Source: Candidatus Gastranaerophilales bacterium
Lineage (GTDB): Bacteria > Cyanobacteriota > Vampirovibrionia > Gastranaerophilales > Gastranaerophilaceae
Assembly (NCBI GenBank): GCA_944324895.1
Contig: CALUYC010000002.1
Location: 1-34,886, forward strand
Direction: 5' to 3'
DNA: 34,886 bases
The notes beneath the pieces were generated by a model. That model made no database searches. It saw only the letters and a list, made by a program, of their open reading frames with translations, and was not told the origin of the DNA. Each line of letters begins with the position of its first letter. The first letter of the stretch is position 1. The position numbers and the translations under genes were made by a program. Shown here in pieces: positions 1-7,666 of the stretch.

Positions 1-237
1 TATTTAAAACACGGTAAAATTATTCCGACACAAGATGAAACGGATATTTTTATTTATCCGCCTTATAAAATAAAATCTATAGATAAACTGATTACAAATT
101 TTCATCTGCCAAAATCAACACTAATTATGCTTGTCAGTGCGTTTGCAGGAAAAGATTTTGTGTTTAAGGCATATAAAGAAGCAGTATCAGAGAAATACAG
201 ATTTTTTAGCTACGGCGATTGCATGCTTATTAATTAG
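1..237 (+). CDS. queA: QueA, tRNA ribosyltransferase-isomerase (3' end only)
   Basis: C-terminal 78 residues of S-adenosylmethionine:tRNA ribosyltransferase-isomerase, which transfers the ribosyl part of SAM to preQ1 at the tRNA wobble position to make epoxyqueuosine. The reading frame is open from base 1 to a TAG stop. It carries the family's very conserved end: TDIFIYPPY, then [19 protein letters not shown], then [20 protein letters not shown]. The N-terminal part lies outside the window. Its last 8 bases overlap the 3' end of the convergent response-regulator gene, and no separate terminator is visible between them. Confidence 0.95.
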   Translation, partial: YLKHGKIIPTQDETDIFIYPPYKIKSIDKLITNFHLPKSTLIMLVSAFAGKDFVFKAYKEAVSEKYRFFSYGDCMLIN

Positions 238-835
238 TACTTACATATTTAATAAGCTCATCTTGCCAGCCTGTATCTTTTTGTAAAAACATATTTGCAC
301 CGCGATTTAGGCATTTTACCTTGTGCTCACCTTTAGAAGATGCGGTTATTACTATAATTTTTGTTTTTAAGCCTTTTTGTACAACGATTTTTTTTGTTTC
401 GTCAAGCAGCAAAAACCCTTCACGCTCTGTTGAAACAAATAAATCCATAACTATAAAATCATAAACATCTTTTCTTATAAGCTTTGCAGCGCTAAAAATG
501 TCTTTTGCGGTATCTACTTCAAACCCCATTTTTTGGAACAAAACTTTTAATTGATAGGTAACAACTCCAATGTCGTCAACAACAAGGATTTTTCTTTTAT
601 CGCCAAAACCAGCAAGAGCCATATCTTTTTGCCATTGTTCTTCGCTGTATTCACTTTCTTGAGCAGGTTCAGGCGGTACAATATCCAAAGATTCGGCATC
701 AGAAAGTTTTTTCTCAATAACGCACAAAGCAAGCCTTATGGTTTCATCACTTAAATTTTCAGGTTTTTCTGTTTGTGAAATTTTATAAATTAAATCTATT
801 GTATCTTTACTGATTAAAATGCCGTCTTCACTCAT
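230..835 (-). CDS. CheY-like receiver protein with N-terminal extension
   Basis: A 201-aa single-receiver response regulator. The receiver begins at KILVVDD (residues 82-88, acidic pair D87/D88). It has the phosphoacceptor D131 in VMDLF, the conserved Thr in VITAS (T164), and the Lys of LQKD (K186), so it should be phosphorylatable. There is no DNA-binding output domain after the receiver. About 80 residues in front are acidic and helical in appearance, with no family I recognise. The start codon lies inside the end of fliN (8-base overlap) with AAGGA upstream, so the gene is translationally coupled to fliM-fliN. A role in motor switching or chemotaxis is inferred from that coupling; it could instead be a general stand-alone regulator. 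Its 3' end overlaps queA by 8 bases. Confidence 0.85.
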   Translation of the reverse strand: MSEDGILISKDTIDLIYKISQTEKPENLSDETIRLALCVIEKKLSDAESLDIVPPEPAQESEYSEEQWQKDMALAGFGDKRKILVVDDIGVVTYQLKVLFQKMGFEVDTAKDIFSAAKLIRKDVYDFIVMDLFVSTEREGFLLLDETKKIVVQKGLKTKIIVITASSKGEHKVKCLNRGANMFLQKDTGWQDELIKYVSTN

Positions 836-1166
836 GAATTTTTAATCCTTCATCTATAGTATCGGTAATTCTTAAACCAAAATTATCCTCGATAATAACA
901 ACCTCGCCCTTGCCTATATGTTTGCCATTTACAAGCAAATCAATGGGTTCTGCGGTTTTATTTTCAAGTTCAATAATTGAACCTTTTGTAAGCTCTAGAA
1001 TTTTTTTTAAAGGCATGTCTGTTGAACCTAAAATTGCGCTCAATTCAAGTTCAACATCCATCAAAAGCCCCAAGGTGCCTGATGATTTTTCATGTTCTGT
1101 TTCAACAGGACGTTCAACATTTTCAAATTTACTTAAATCAAGGTTTTTTGGTTCTTTTTCAGACAT
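828..1166 (-). CDS. fliN: FliN, flagellar motor switch protein
   Basis: A 112-aa FliN-type protein of the flagellar C-ring, the cytoplasmic switch complex that sets the direction of motor rotation. After a charged, probably disordered N-terminus of about 30 residues comes a complete SpoA (surface presentation of antigens) domain: MDVELELSAILGST, then a Pro-containing KKILELTKGSIIEL stretch, then LLVNGKHIGKGEVVIIEDNFGLRI. Length fits short FliN proteins (about 80-140 aa). It begins 2 bases after the fliM stop, with AAGGA upstream of the ATG. The paralogous SpoA domain at the end of FliM makes the pair easy to confuse, but the lack of the FliM middle domain settles it as FliN. Confidence 0.93.
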   Translation of the reverse strand: MSEKEPKNLDLSKFENVERPVETEHEKSSGTLGLLMDVELELSAILGSTDMPLKKILELTKGSIIELENKTAEPIDLLVNGKHIGKGEVVIIEDNFGLRITDTIDEGLKIHE

Positions 1167-1168
1167 TT

Positions 1169-2173
1169 TTATTCCTTTGGCATATACCTTTGTGCAATTT
1201 TAACACATATTTTGCCTTCTTTTCTGCCCGGCATTGCAATAAATTTTTTCTTGTTGTTTATTAAAACAGAAAGCTTTTCATCAATTTTTTGATCAAGCTT
1301 AATAACATCACCCTCTTTTAGCTCTAAAACATCATTTATTAAAATGTTTGTTGTACCCAAAATAACGCTTAAATCTAACAGTGCGGGATTTATCTTAGTT
1401 AAAATCTCATTTCTTCCGATTTCGTTTGAAACAACGTTTGTATGTTGGAAAATATATTGAGGAGTAAGTTTTTGCAACACTGTTTCTAATACCGGATAAG
1501 GGAAACAAAGGTTAATTAAACCAAAGTTTTTAGCACCAATTCTTATTTCAAAAGAAATAAGCGCAACAATTTCACCTGATGTAGTAATCGGTACGACGTG
1601 GTATCCGTTATCAAGGCTTGTAAATTCTGCTTTTACGGGTAATACAGAACACCAAGAGTTTTCAAGGGTTTTTATAATTTTTTCGATAATTTTTTTTGTA
1701 AGCGCTTCCTCGATTTGTGTTAAATCGCGGTTAAAATCATGGTTTGAACCGTCACCACCCAACATTCTGTCTAAAATAACGGTTAAAACTTCGCTGCTTA
1801 ATCCAAGAGAAATTTCCCCTGAGAGAGGATTTAATTTAAAAATACCGTTTTGAAAGTGCGATGGCATAGAGCAAACGTATTCATCATATGTCAGTTGGTC
1901 AACAGAAATTATATCCATTTCAACGTCCATACGAAGATATGCTGTAAGCGTAAGTGCTAATTGTCTTACAAAATCGCGGTGAATATCTTGCAGGGCACGA
2001 AGGTGTTCTTTTGAAAACTTATCGGGTCTGCGGAAGTTGTAAAGTTTGTAACCCTTTTTAAACTCCTCGGAAATTTCTTCGATGAGAGCAGATTCTTCTT
2101 CAAGCGCAGCAAGACTTTCCTGACTTAAGTCCGGATTGTTTTCAAGCGGGTTGTTACCTGTTTGGTTTTGCAC
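1169..2173 (-). CDS. fliM: FliM, flagellar motor switch protein
   Basis: A 334-aa FliM, the C-ring protein that binds phosphorylated CheY and connects FliG to FliN. A short N-terminal segment (LSQESLAAL, about residues 16-24) sits where FliM normally has its CheY-binding LSQxEIDALL motif and is a weak match to it. The middle domain (about 45-250) has the family's DKFSKEHLRAL and MLGGDGS motifs, and the C-terminal SpoA domain (about 265-330) ends the protein. The start is a GTG with GGAGG only 4 bases upstream; the ATG 4 bases further up is out of frame. It is the first gene of a fliM-fliN-receiver operon, divergent from the gene at 2280. No other flagellar genes lie in the window. Confidence 0.93.
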   Translation of the reverse strand: MQNQTGNNPLENNPDLSQESLAALEEESALIEEISEEFKKGYKLYNFRRPDKFSKEHLRALQDIHRDFVRQLALTLTAYLRMDVEMDIISVDQLTYDEYVCSMPSHFQNGIFKLNPLSGEISLGLSSEVLTVILDRMLGGDGSNHDFNRDLTQIEEALTKKIIEKIIKTLENSWCSVLPVKAEFTSLDNGYHVVPITTSGEIVALISFEIRIGAKNFGLINLCFPYPVLETVLQKLTPQYIFQHTNVVSNEIGRNEILTKINPALLDLSVILGTTNILINDVLELKEGDVIKLDQKIDEKLSVLINNKKKFIAMPGRKEGKICVKIAQRYMPKE

Positions 2174-2279
2174 TCATCCTCCGATAATAACACTACAGCA
2201 CTTATATCTTACTATCTTAGAACTTGTTTGTCTATCGTGCGTATGATATACTTTTTTTGTATTTTTAAACAGGTGAGTT

Positions 2280-2615
2280 ATGGAAGAATCTTTTGAAAAA
2301 AAACGTTGGTATGACAAAGATCCTATTTTAAAAGAAGCACTTGAGCTTTTAAGATTATCATCGGACAATGAAAAAGAAGCCGCTAAAGATTTTATTTTAA
2401 AATTACAAGAAGATGTTGCAAAAGATGTTATAGAAAGAATTTATGAAATTGTTACAAAATATCAGGGTAAAGGCAACCGCTGGTACGATAATGACCCTGT
2501 TATGATTAAAGCAATAGAACTTTTAAGAAATGCCGAGCCAAAAGTGCAAAGAAAAGCTGCCCTTAAGCTGCTTTTAGCCCTTGAAGAAAAGAGTTTCCCC
2601 CAAGATAATGATTAA
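2280..2615 (+). CDS. Small protein with two WYDxDP repeats, coupled to folE2
   Basis: A 111-aa protein of unknown function. It consists of two homologous units of about 58 residues, each opening with RWYD(K/N)DP (residues 9-15 and 67-73) followed by an amphipathic helical stretch (LKEALELLRL; MIKAIELLRN). There is no signal peptide, membrane segment or cysteine, so it is probably a small all-helical cytosolic protein. AGGTGAG lies just upstream of the ATG. Its last 8 bases overlap the folE2 start, which implies translational coupling. A link to folate or pterin synthesis is only inferred from that coupling. I do not recognise the family. Confidence 0.8.
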   Translation: MEESFEKKRWYDKDPILKEALELLRLSSDNEKEAAKDFILKLQEDVAKDVIERIYEIVTKYQGKGNRWYDNDPVMIKAIELLRNAEPKVQRKAALKLLLALEEKSFPQDND

Positions 2616-3396
2616 AGACGTACAAAAAACAACCGATGAAAGAAACATCGCGCTGCAAAAAGTTGGTGTAAAAGATGTCGAAACCCTTTTAAATATTGAA
2701 AGAAAGGGTCAAAAGGCATCTCAAAAGGTTTATGCAAAAGCAAAAATGAGTGTTTATTTGCCCTCAAACTACAAAGGCACTCATATGAGCCGTTTTATAG
2801 AAATTCTTGAAGACTATCGCAAGAAAAATCTTATCGGTGTTGATATTAAAAAAATGCTTGAAGATATGAAAATCAAGCTTGAATCAAAAAGTGCATATTT
2901 AAAATTTGATTTTAAATATTTTGTAAAAAAACCTGCACCAAAATCAGCACTTGAAGCACTTATGTGCTATTACTGCTTTTTTGAGGGCACTCTTGATGAA
3001 AATGATAATTATAAATTTTATTTAGGTGCAAAAGTTCCAATAACTACACTTTGCCCTTGTTCAAAAGAAATTTCAGACAACGGTGCACATAACCAAAGGG
3101 CGCTCGTAAGTGTTAAAATTTCCTACCCTGAGGACAAGCATATTTGGCTTGAAGATTTAATAAAAGAGGTGGAAAGTTGTGCTTCATGCGAACTTTACTC
3201 TCTTTTAAAGAGAGAAGACGAGAAATTTGTAACAGAGTGCGCGTATCAAAATCCTAAATTTGTTGAAGATGTTATGCGCGATGTTGTTTTAAAACTTGAA
3301 AATAATCCTATTATTGATTATTACGAAATTGAAATTGAAGCTTTTGAAAGTATTCATAATCATAGCGCTTGGTGTAAACAGGTTAAGAAAATATAA
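2608..3396 (+). CDS. folE2: FolE2, GTP cyclohydrolase IB
   Basis: A 262-aa zinc-independent GTP cyclohydrolase, which converts GTP to 7,8-dihydroneopterin triphosphate, the first step of folate (and queuosine/biopterin) synthesis. Diagnostic segments are VPITTLCPCSKEIS with the paired cysteines C149 and C151 that occupy the family's active-site position, followed by GAHNQRA, and the C-terminal FESIHNHSAWCK. I chose the ATG at 2608 because FolE2 proteins open near MIKDVQ-like sequence and it gives the normal family length. An in-frame TTG at 2581 would add nine residues and lies deeper in the upstream gene. It is coupled by an 8-base overlap to the WYDxDP protein. Folate supply here fits the folD/gcvT one-carbon genes downstream in the window. 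Confidence 0.95.
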   Translation: MIKDVQKTTDERNIALQKVGVKDVETLLNIERKGQKASQKVYAKAKMSVYLPSNYKGTHMSRFIEILEDYRKKNLIGVDIKKMLEDMKIKLESKSAYLKFDFKYFVKKPAPKSALEALMCYYCFFEGTLDENDNYKFYLGAKVPITTLCPCSKEISDNGAHNQRALVSVKISYPEDKHIWLEDLIKEVESCASCELYSLLKREDEKFVTECAYQNPKFVEDVMRDVVLKLENNPIIDYYEIEIEAFESIHNHSAWCKQVKKI

Positions 3397-3489
3397 ACTT
3401 TTGTAACAATTAATTGCCAAAATCATAAAGTTCATTAAAATTCATCCGAAATACTTATTGTAGACAATAAGGACAACAAGGAGAAGACA

Positions 3490-3882
3490 ATGGACAATAT
3501 TTCAAAAATAGGCGCAAATGCTAATTTTTATGTAAACAATCAGCCCGTTAAGAAAGAGAATGACGAAAAGAAAGCTCAAGACAGGGAAAACTCGCAACAA
3601 AGTGTAAAAAGCGAGGCAAAAGACCCTGAGGCTATCTTTGAAGCAATGCAAATGAGTGCAATTCAAAACAAAGCGATTGCATTTGGAAAATTTGTTAACC
3701 CAAAAGATTATCTGTCAGAAGATAGGATAAAAGATATTGAAACATCAATGGGTGCTTTTGAAAGCAACACTGAAAATGCAAAAGCTGCGATGGATACGGA
3801 GTTTAAAGGTGTCGGAGCTTGGGAAAATCTATCTGAAGCTCAAAAAATGGCACTTGCTGCAAACATGCAGATTAAAGAATAG
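3490..3882 (+). CDS. Unknown 130-aa hydrophilic protein
   Basis: A 130-aa protein I do not recognise. The ATG has a strong AAGGAG about 7 bases upstream, and codon use matches its neighbours, so it looks like a real gene. The N-terminal 45 residues are rich in Asn, Gln, Lys and Glu and probably disordered. From about residue 46 on it appears helical (EAIFEAMQMSAIQNKAIAFG, ending NLSEAQKMALAANMQ). It has no signal peptide, membrane segment or cysteine. It stands alone: 93 bp after folE2 and followed by a hairpin at 3921-3949, so it may be a single-gene transcript. A cytoplasmic structural or regulatory partner role is possible, but nothing in the sequence points to one. Confidence 0.75.
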   Translation: MDNISKIGANANFYVNNQPVKKENDEKKAQDRENSQQSVKSEAKDPEAIFEAMQMSAIQNKAIAFGKFVNPKDYLSEDRIKDIETSMGAFESNTENAKAAMDTEFKGVGAWENLSEAQKMALAANMQIKE

Positions 3883-3920
3883 TTTACCCCTTATTTGTTC
3901 TTCTCACTATTGTTCAAAAA

Positions 3921-3949
3921 TATCGCCAAAGGATAATCCATTGGCGATA
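3921..3949 (+). terminator. Possible terminator hairpin after the 130-aa protein gene
   Basis: A perfect 9-bp inverted repeat (TATCGCCAA at 3921-3929, TTGGCGATA at 3941-3949) separated by 11 bases, located 38 bases after the stop codon. The tract that follows (ACTTTGATTTATATTTT) is T-rich but interrupted, so this is a moderate rather than strong intrinsic terminator. Confidence 0.5.
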
Positions 3950-3963
3950 CTTTGATTTATATT

Positions 3964-4106
3964 TTACGCTAAGCTCGCTTGACTCACGCATTTGGTACGG
4001 TTACGCCCTGTCGGCAAGGCTCTTCGCCTTCCCGTTCGGGCTTCACACACCCAAGCGCTCGTCTTCGCTTGCTAAGCTTACGCTAAGCTCGCTTGACTCA
4101 CGCATT
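3964..4106. repeat. GC-rich repeat island bounded by a 29-bp direct repeat
   Basis: Two identical 29-bp copies, at 3964-3992 and 4078-4106, enclose an 85-bp spacer. By hand count 3991-4077 is about 60% G+C, far above its surroundings. The spacer can fold: AAGGC/GCCTT at 4016-4030, CAAGCG/CGCTTG at 4052-4071, and a CCCG/CGGG pair at 4031-4040. The right copy overlaps the end of fabI: it encodes the last eight residues (CVSQASLA) and the stop codon. The left copy would encode the same tail and stop on the minus strand. No transposase is present. It resembles a small dispersed extragenic repeat or MITE-like element, but dispersal cannot be judged from one locus. Confidence 0.7.
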
Positions 4107-4893
4107 CCATTTCGTCGAGGGAAGCAAACACGCTTGAAGCGCCGCAGTCAACAAATTGTACTTGTCCTGTTACACCTGAAGACAGGTCAGAAGCCAAGTA
4201 TAAACCTGCTTTGCCAACATCTTCTAAAGACGGCGTGCGATTAAGCGGAGCTTTAAGAGCGTTGAATTTAAGCATTTTGTCAAATCCGCCAATACCTTTT
4301 GCTGCAAGTGTTTTAACAGGGCCTGCGGATAAGCAGTTGCAACGGATGTTAAATTTACCCAAATCAGCTGCAATAAATCTCATTGAAGACTCAAGTGCGG
4401 CTTTTGCTACACCCATGATGTTGTAGTTTGCAACAGCGTGGGTTGAGCCAAGGTAAGTAAGTGCCAAAATTGAACCGCCGCCGGTTTTTTCCATTTGTGG
4501 CTTAGCATATTTTGTAAGTGTTAAAAGAGAATAAGCACTTACATGCATAGCTAAATCCCAGCCTTCTCTGCTTGTTGTATAAAAATCACCCAAAAGGTCT
4601 TCTTTATTGGCAAATGCAATGGCGTGGATTACAAAATCTAATCTGTCATAAATTTTTGCGTATTCTTCAAAAACTTTTTTTACGTCTTCGTCTTTTGTAA
4701 CATCGCATTCTATGCACATTTTAGCGTTCATTTCTTGCGCTATTGGTTTTACTCTTTTTTCCATTGCTTCATTAGCGTATGTAAAAGCAATTTCGCCACC
4801 TGCAGCATAAATTTGCTCGGCAATAGCATTGGCTATACCATGTTTATTTGAGACACCAAATATAATGCCTTTTTTACCGTCCATAATACCCAT
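4078..4893 (-). CDS. fabI: FabI, enoyl-[acyl-carrier-protein] reductase (NADH)
   Basis: A 271-aa FabI, which performs the last reduction of each fatty-acid elongation cycle. It is an SDR-fold enzyme of the FabI type: an N-terminal GVSNKHGIANAIA nucleotide-binding loop (residues 13-25), HAIAFA at 90-95, the FabI catalytic set Y147, Y157 and K164 (YNIMGVAK), and LSAGPVKTLAAKGI at 188-201. AAGGAG precedes the ATG. FabI proteins usually end a few residues after the final GxSxxAxxDE-like strand. Here the last eight residues (CVSQASLA) and the stop codon come from the right copy of the 29-bp repeat, so the native C-terminus appears to have been replaced or extended. Confidence 0.95.
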   Translation of the reverse strand: MGIMDGKKGIIFGVSNKHGIANAIAEQIYAAGGEIAFTYANEAMEKRVKPIAQEMNAKMCIECDVTKDEDVKKVFEEYAKIYDRLDFVIHAIAFANKEDLLGDFYTTSREGWDLAMHVSAYSLLTLTKYAKPQMEKTGGGSILALTYLGSTHAVANYNIMGVAKAALESSMRFIAADLGKFNIRCNCLSAGPVKTLAAKGIGGFDKMLKFNALKAPLNRTPSLEDVGKAGLYLASDLSSGVTGQVQFVDCGASSVFASLDEMECVSQASLA

Positions 4894-4999
4894 AAGAATC
4901 TCCTTATTTAAGTCCTTATGCTTATTTTACTATAAAAATATTTAGAGCAAATATTTATTTTTGTTTTATAATAATTTAAGTATTTAAGGAATATTTTAA
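4894..4999. promoter_or_regulatory. Divergent fabI / lptB promoter region
   Basis: A 106-bp AT-rich intergenic region with a TATAAT at 4967-4972 facing lptB, about 27 bases before its ATG, leaving a short leader that contains AAGGA. On the minus strand a TATAGT (4929-4934) faces fabI, with AAGGAG between it and the start. No convincing -35 boxes or operator palindromes were seen. Confidence 0.5.
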
Positions 5000-5743
5000 A
5001 TGAAAATTATTGCAAATAACCTTATTAAAATATACGGAGACCGCTCTGTTGTTAATGATGTTTCTTTTGAGGTTAATAAAGGTGAAGTTGTTGGTCTTTT
5101 AGGCCCAAACGGTGCAGGTAAAACAACAACTTTTTATATGATAGTAGGGCTTGTAAAGGCAAACTCGGGGCATATATTTTTACAAAATAAAAAAAGCGGT
5201 GAAATGCTTGAAATTACCCAAATGCCAATGAATGAAAGAGCAAAAAAAGGTATTGGTTATCTGCCGCAAGAAGCATCAATTTTTAGGAAACTCTCTGTAG
5301 AGGATAATTTAAAACTTGTTTTAGAGATGAACGAATCTTTAAATCAAGAACAAAAAGCCCAAAAACTTGAAGATTTGCTTGAAGAATTTGGTGTAAAAAA
5401 ACTCCGCAATGCTTCGGCGGTTTCACTTTCCGGTGGTGAAAGAAGAAGGGTTGAAATTGCTCGAGCCTTAGCTGCAACCCCGCACTTTATTTTGTTGGAT
5501 GAACCGTTTACGGGTATTGACCCTATTGCAATAGGTGAAATTAAAGAAAACATCTATAAACTTGCGCGCGAAAAAGGTATCGGCGTGCTTATTACCGACC
5601 ACAATCCAAAAGCAACTTTATCTATTACCGATAGAGCCTATGTAATTTTTGACGGTAAAATAAAAATTTCGGGCAAATCTAAAGATGTTGCAGTTGACCC
5701 TGTTGCAAAAGAATTTTATTTAGGAAAAGACTTTACACTTTAA
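5000..5743 (+). CDS. lptB: LptB, LPS export ABC transporter ATPase
   Basis: A 247-aa ABC ATPase of the LptB type, which powers extraction of lipopolysaccharide from the inner membrane through LptFG and the Lpt bridge. Walker A is GPNGAGKT (35-42), the Q-loop is LPQ (Q90), the signature is LSGGE (143-147), Walker B is FILLDE (163-168) and the switch His is H201 (ITDHN). The YLPQEASIFRKLSV segment and LDEPFTGIDPIAIGEI are characteristic of LptB rather than of other ABC ATPases. The stop codon overlaps the next gene's ATG by one base (TAATG), coupling it to the permease. Length is normal for LptB (about 240 aa). Confidence 0.95.
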   Translation: MKIIANNLIKIYGDRSVVNDVSFEVNKGEVVGLLGPNGAGKTTTFYMIVGLVKANSGHIFLQNKKSGEMLEITQMPMNERAKKGIGYLPQEASIFRKLSVEDNLKLVLEMNESLNQEQKAQKLEDLLEEFGVKKLRNASAVSLSGGERRRVEIARALAATPHFILLDEPFTGIDPIAIGEIKENIYKLAREKGIGVLITDHNPKATLSITDRAYVIFDGKIKISGKSKDVAVDPVAKEFYLGKDFTL

Positions 5744-6849
5744 TGAATAAATTAAAACTTACAATTTTTGATAAATACATTTTTAAACAAGTGCTTATGG
5801 CGACGCTTGTTTGCCTGTTTTTGTTTATTATTGTATGGATTGCCCCTGAAACGCTTGTCAGAACAATCAAAAGAATATTAATTGAGCATATGCCTATGCT
5901 TGAGGCAACCAAACTTTTATTGTATGAAATTCCAAAAGTACTTGCAAAAGCTATTCCTGTAGGTATTTTGCTTGGGTCTTTGTTTACTTTTGATACACTT
6001 TCAAAAAACTCTGAGCTTAGTATTTTTCGTGGAGTCGGGCTTTCATTTAATAGAATTATGGCACCTGTGTTGGTTTTAGGAGTAATACTTGCTTATGTTT
6101 GCTATGTTGTAAATGACAGATTTATCCCATATACATCCGCCAAAGCAGGCGAAGCAGGCGGATATGACGTGCATTTCGTTTATCTTATAAAAGATGAAAA
6201 CGACAAACCAAAACAGGGGCTTATTGTTTCAAACTTTAGTGTACAGGCAATCAGAAACCTTATTTTGCTTAACTTTTCGCCTAAACGGTATGATGATGCA
6301 CAGATGTTTAACAGCATTATTTTTGCACCTTACGCATTAAAACTGAATGATAAATGGCTTTTAAAAGAAGCAAAAGAATATAGCATTAACCCTAACGGTA
6401 TTTATCAGGAAATTAAAGAGGTTGGCGATTATCCGATTTTAAATGAAAAATTATCTGATGAAGTTTTTCAACTGATGAAAAATGCTACCCGTCGTGACAG
6501 GTCTTATACAAATAAAGAGCTCGGACAATACGTAAAATTGCTTAAAAAGCAAGAATATACCGACGAGCACAATTTTATGCTTACAAAATATTATCAAAGA
6601 TTTTTGCACCCTTTAACTTGCGTAATATTTGCTGCGATTGGTTGTCTGCTTGGCTTTTCACCACCGCGCTCACAAAGGCTTGTTGGATTTACAATAGGCG
6701 TAGGTATGATTTTTGCCTACTATATAACACTTCCGTTTTTTGACTTGTTGGCACAAAAAGGTGTTTTGTGGCCGTTTTTGGCTGCGGCTTTTCCTATAAT
6801 TGTATTTATTGCAGCCATTTTTGTAATTAAAAAGGCGAGGGATTTATAA
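5743..6849 (+). CDS. lptF: LptF/LptG-family LPS export permease
   Basis: A 368-aa YjgP/YjgQ-family inner-membrane protein that moves LPS into the periplasmic Lpt bridge. The family layout is visible: an N-terminal FDKYIFKQVL amphipathic start and first membrane helix (about 12-35), two further N-terminal membrane helices (to about 125), a periplasmic beta-rich domain (about 130-285), and three C-terminal helices (about 290-365) that include the FAAIGCLLGF and TIGVGMIFAYYI segments. Only one LptF/G-type gene is present here, so it may act as a homodimer or pair with a second gene elsewhere. It overlaps its neighbours by one base on both sides. Confidence 0.9.
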   Translation: MNKLKLTIFDKYIFKQVLMATLVCLFLFIIVWIAPETLVRTIKRILIEHMPMLEATKLLLYEIPKVLAKAIPVGILLGSLFTFDTLSKNSELSIFRGVGLSFNRIMAPVLVLGVILAYVCYVVNDRFIPYTSAKAGEAGGYDVHFVYLIKDENDKPKQGLIVSNFSVQAIRNLILLNFSPKRYDDAQMFNSIIFAPYALKLNDKWLLKEAKEYSINPNGIYQEIKEVGDYPILNEKLSDEVFQLMKNATRRDRSYTNKELGQYVKLLKKQEYTDEHNFMLTKYYQRFLHPLTCVIFAAIGCLLGFSPPRSQRLVGFTIGVGMIFAYYITLPFFDLLAQKGVLWPFLAAAFPIIVFIAAIFVIKKARDL

Positions 6850-7658
6850 TGTTCAAAAAAATATTTTTAGTATTCACGATTTTTTTGCTTGCAACAGCTG
6901 CATATGCACAAGAAGAAATTGATGTTAAATATGATAAAAAGGGTAAATTTTATGTTTATAAAATTGACCTGAAAGAATTTGGACAAAGAATTCGTCCTTA
7001 TATTGTACAAGACGGCTTAAAAACGGCAAGAGAAGTTTTTAAAGAAAACAATTTTGACTTTGTTGTAAACGGCGGTTTTTTTGATCCGAATACTGCAAAA
7101 TCAGTTTCTTACGTAATGATTGATAAAAAAATGGTAGGTACGCCTTTTGAATCAATCGAAATGATTGAAAAATTATCTGAAGAAAATCGTGTTGAAAATG
7201 TTTTAAACAGGTGTGAACTGAGGATTTATAAACATAACCTTACTGATTTTTTAAAGTTTGACATAGCTCACCATTTTGATCCTGTGCCCAAAAATTACTA
7301 TTTAGCGCACTCTCTTGGCGGCGGGCCCATGATTTACCCTGAGATGGCAATAGAAAAAGAAGGTTTTGTAAAGTATGATGAAACAGGGCACCCGATAATT
7401 CAAAGCGCGCATGTGCTCAAAAGAAGGGCGCGCACCATTGTTGCACTAAAAGATGATTATTTGTACGTTATAATATTTTCAAATTTTGCGCCTGCTACAA
7501 TTTCAGAAGTCGGCAAAAAGCTTGAAAAATATCATTTCGAAAAAATTATGGCATTTGATGGTGGCCCTTCTACATCGCTAAATTATGAAGATAATGAAAT
7601 TTTTTCATCAAATAACGAACAAAGAAAAGTAAAATCATTTTTAATTATTCAAAAATAG
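6849..7658 (+). CDS. Exported phosphodiester glycosidase (NAGPA domain)
   Basis: A 269-aa protein with a clear signal peptide (KK, then a hydrophobic core, then AYA before QEE, residues 1-20). It matches the NAGPA/phosphodiester glycosidase family, which hydrolyses sugar-1-phosphodiester links; the human member uncovers mannose-6-phosphate. Family motifs are FVVNGGFFDPN (71-81), HSLGGGPMIYP (154-164), RARTIVALK (193-201) and FDGGPSTSLNY (236-246). Several bacterial members occur in envelope gene clusters. Its start overlaps lptF by one base, so it is expressed with the LPS exporter. A role in trimming a phosphodiester-linked surface glycan is an inference from that position; the substrate is unknown. 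Confidence 0.85.
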   Translation: MFKKIFLVFTIFLLATAAYAQEEIDVKYDKKGKFYVYKIDLKEFGQRIRPYIVQDGLKTAREVFKENNFDFVVNGGFFDPNTAKSVSYVMIDKKMVGTPFESIEMIEKLSEENRVENVLNRCELRIYKHNLTDFLKFDIAHHFDPVPKNYYLAHSLGGGPMIYPEMAIEKEGFVKYDETGHPIIQSAHVLKRRARTIVALKDDYLYVIIFSNFAPATISEVGKKLEKYHFEKIMAFDGGPSTSLNYEDNEIFSSNNEQRKVKSFLIIQK

Positions 7659-7666
7659 AGGTATAG

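Noticed and set aside
2581-2607. TTG start for FolE2 at 2581, nine codons upstream
   Set aside because: The ATG at 2608 gives the normal family N-terminus and length, and the added residues overlap the upstream gene without conserved content.
3964-4106. A CRISPR-like repeat-spacer unit
   Set aside because: Only two copies with an 85-bp spacer, no further repeats and no cas genes; the right copy is part of a coding sequence.
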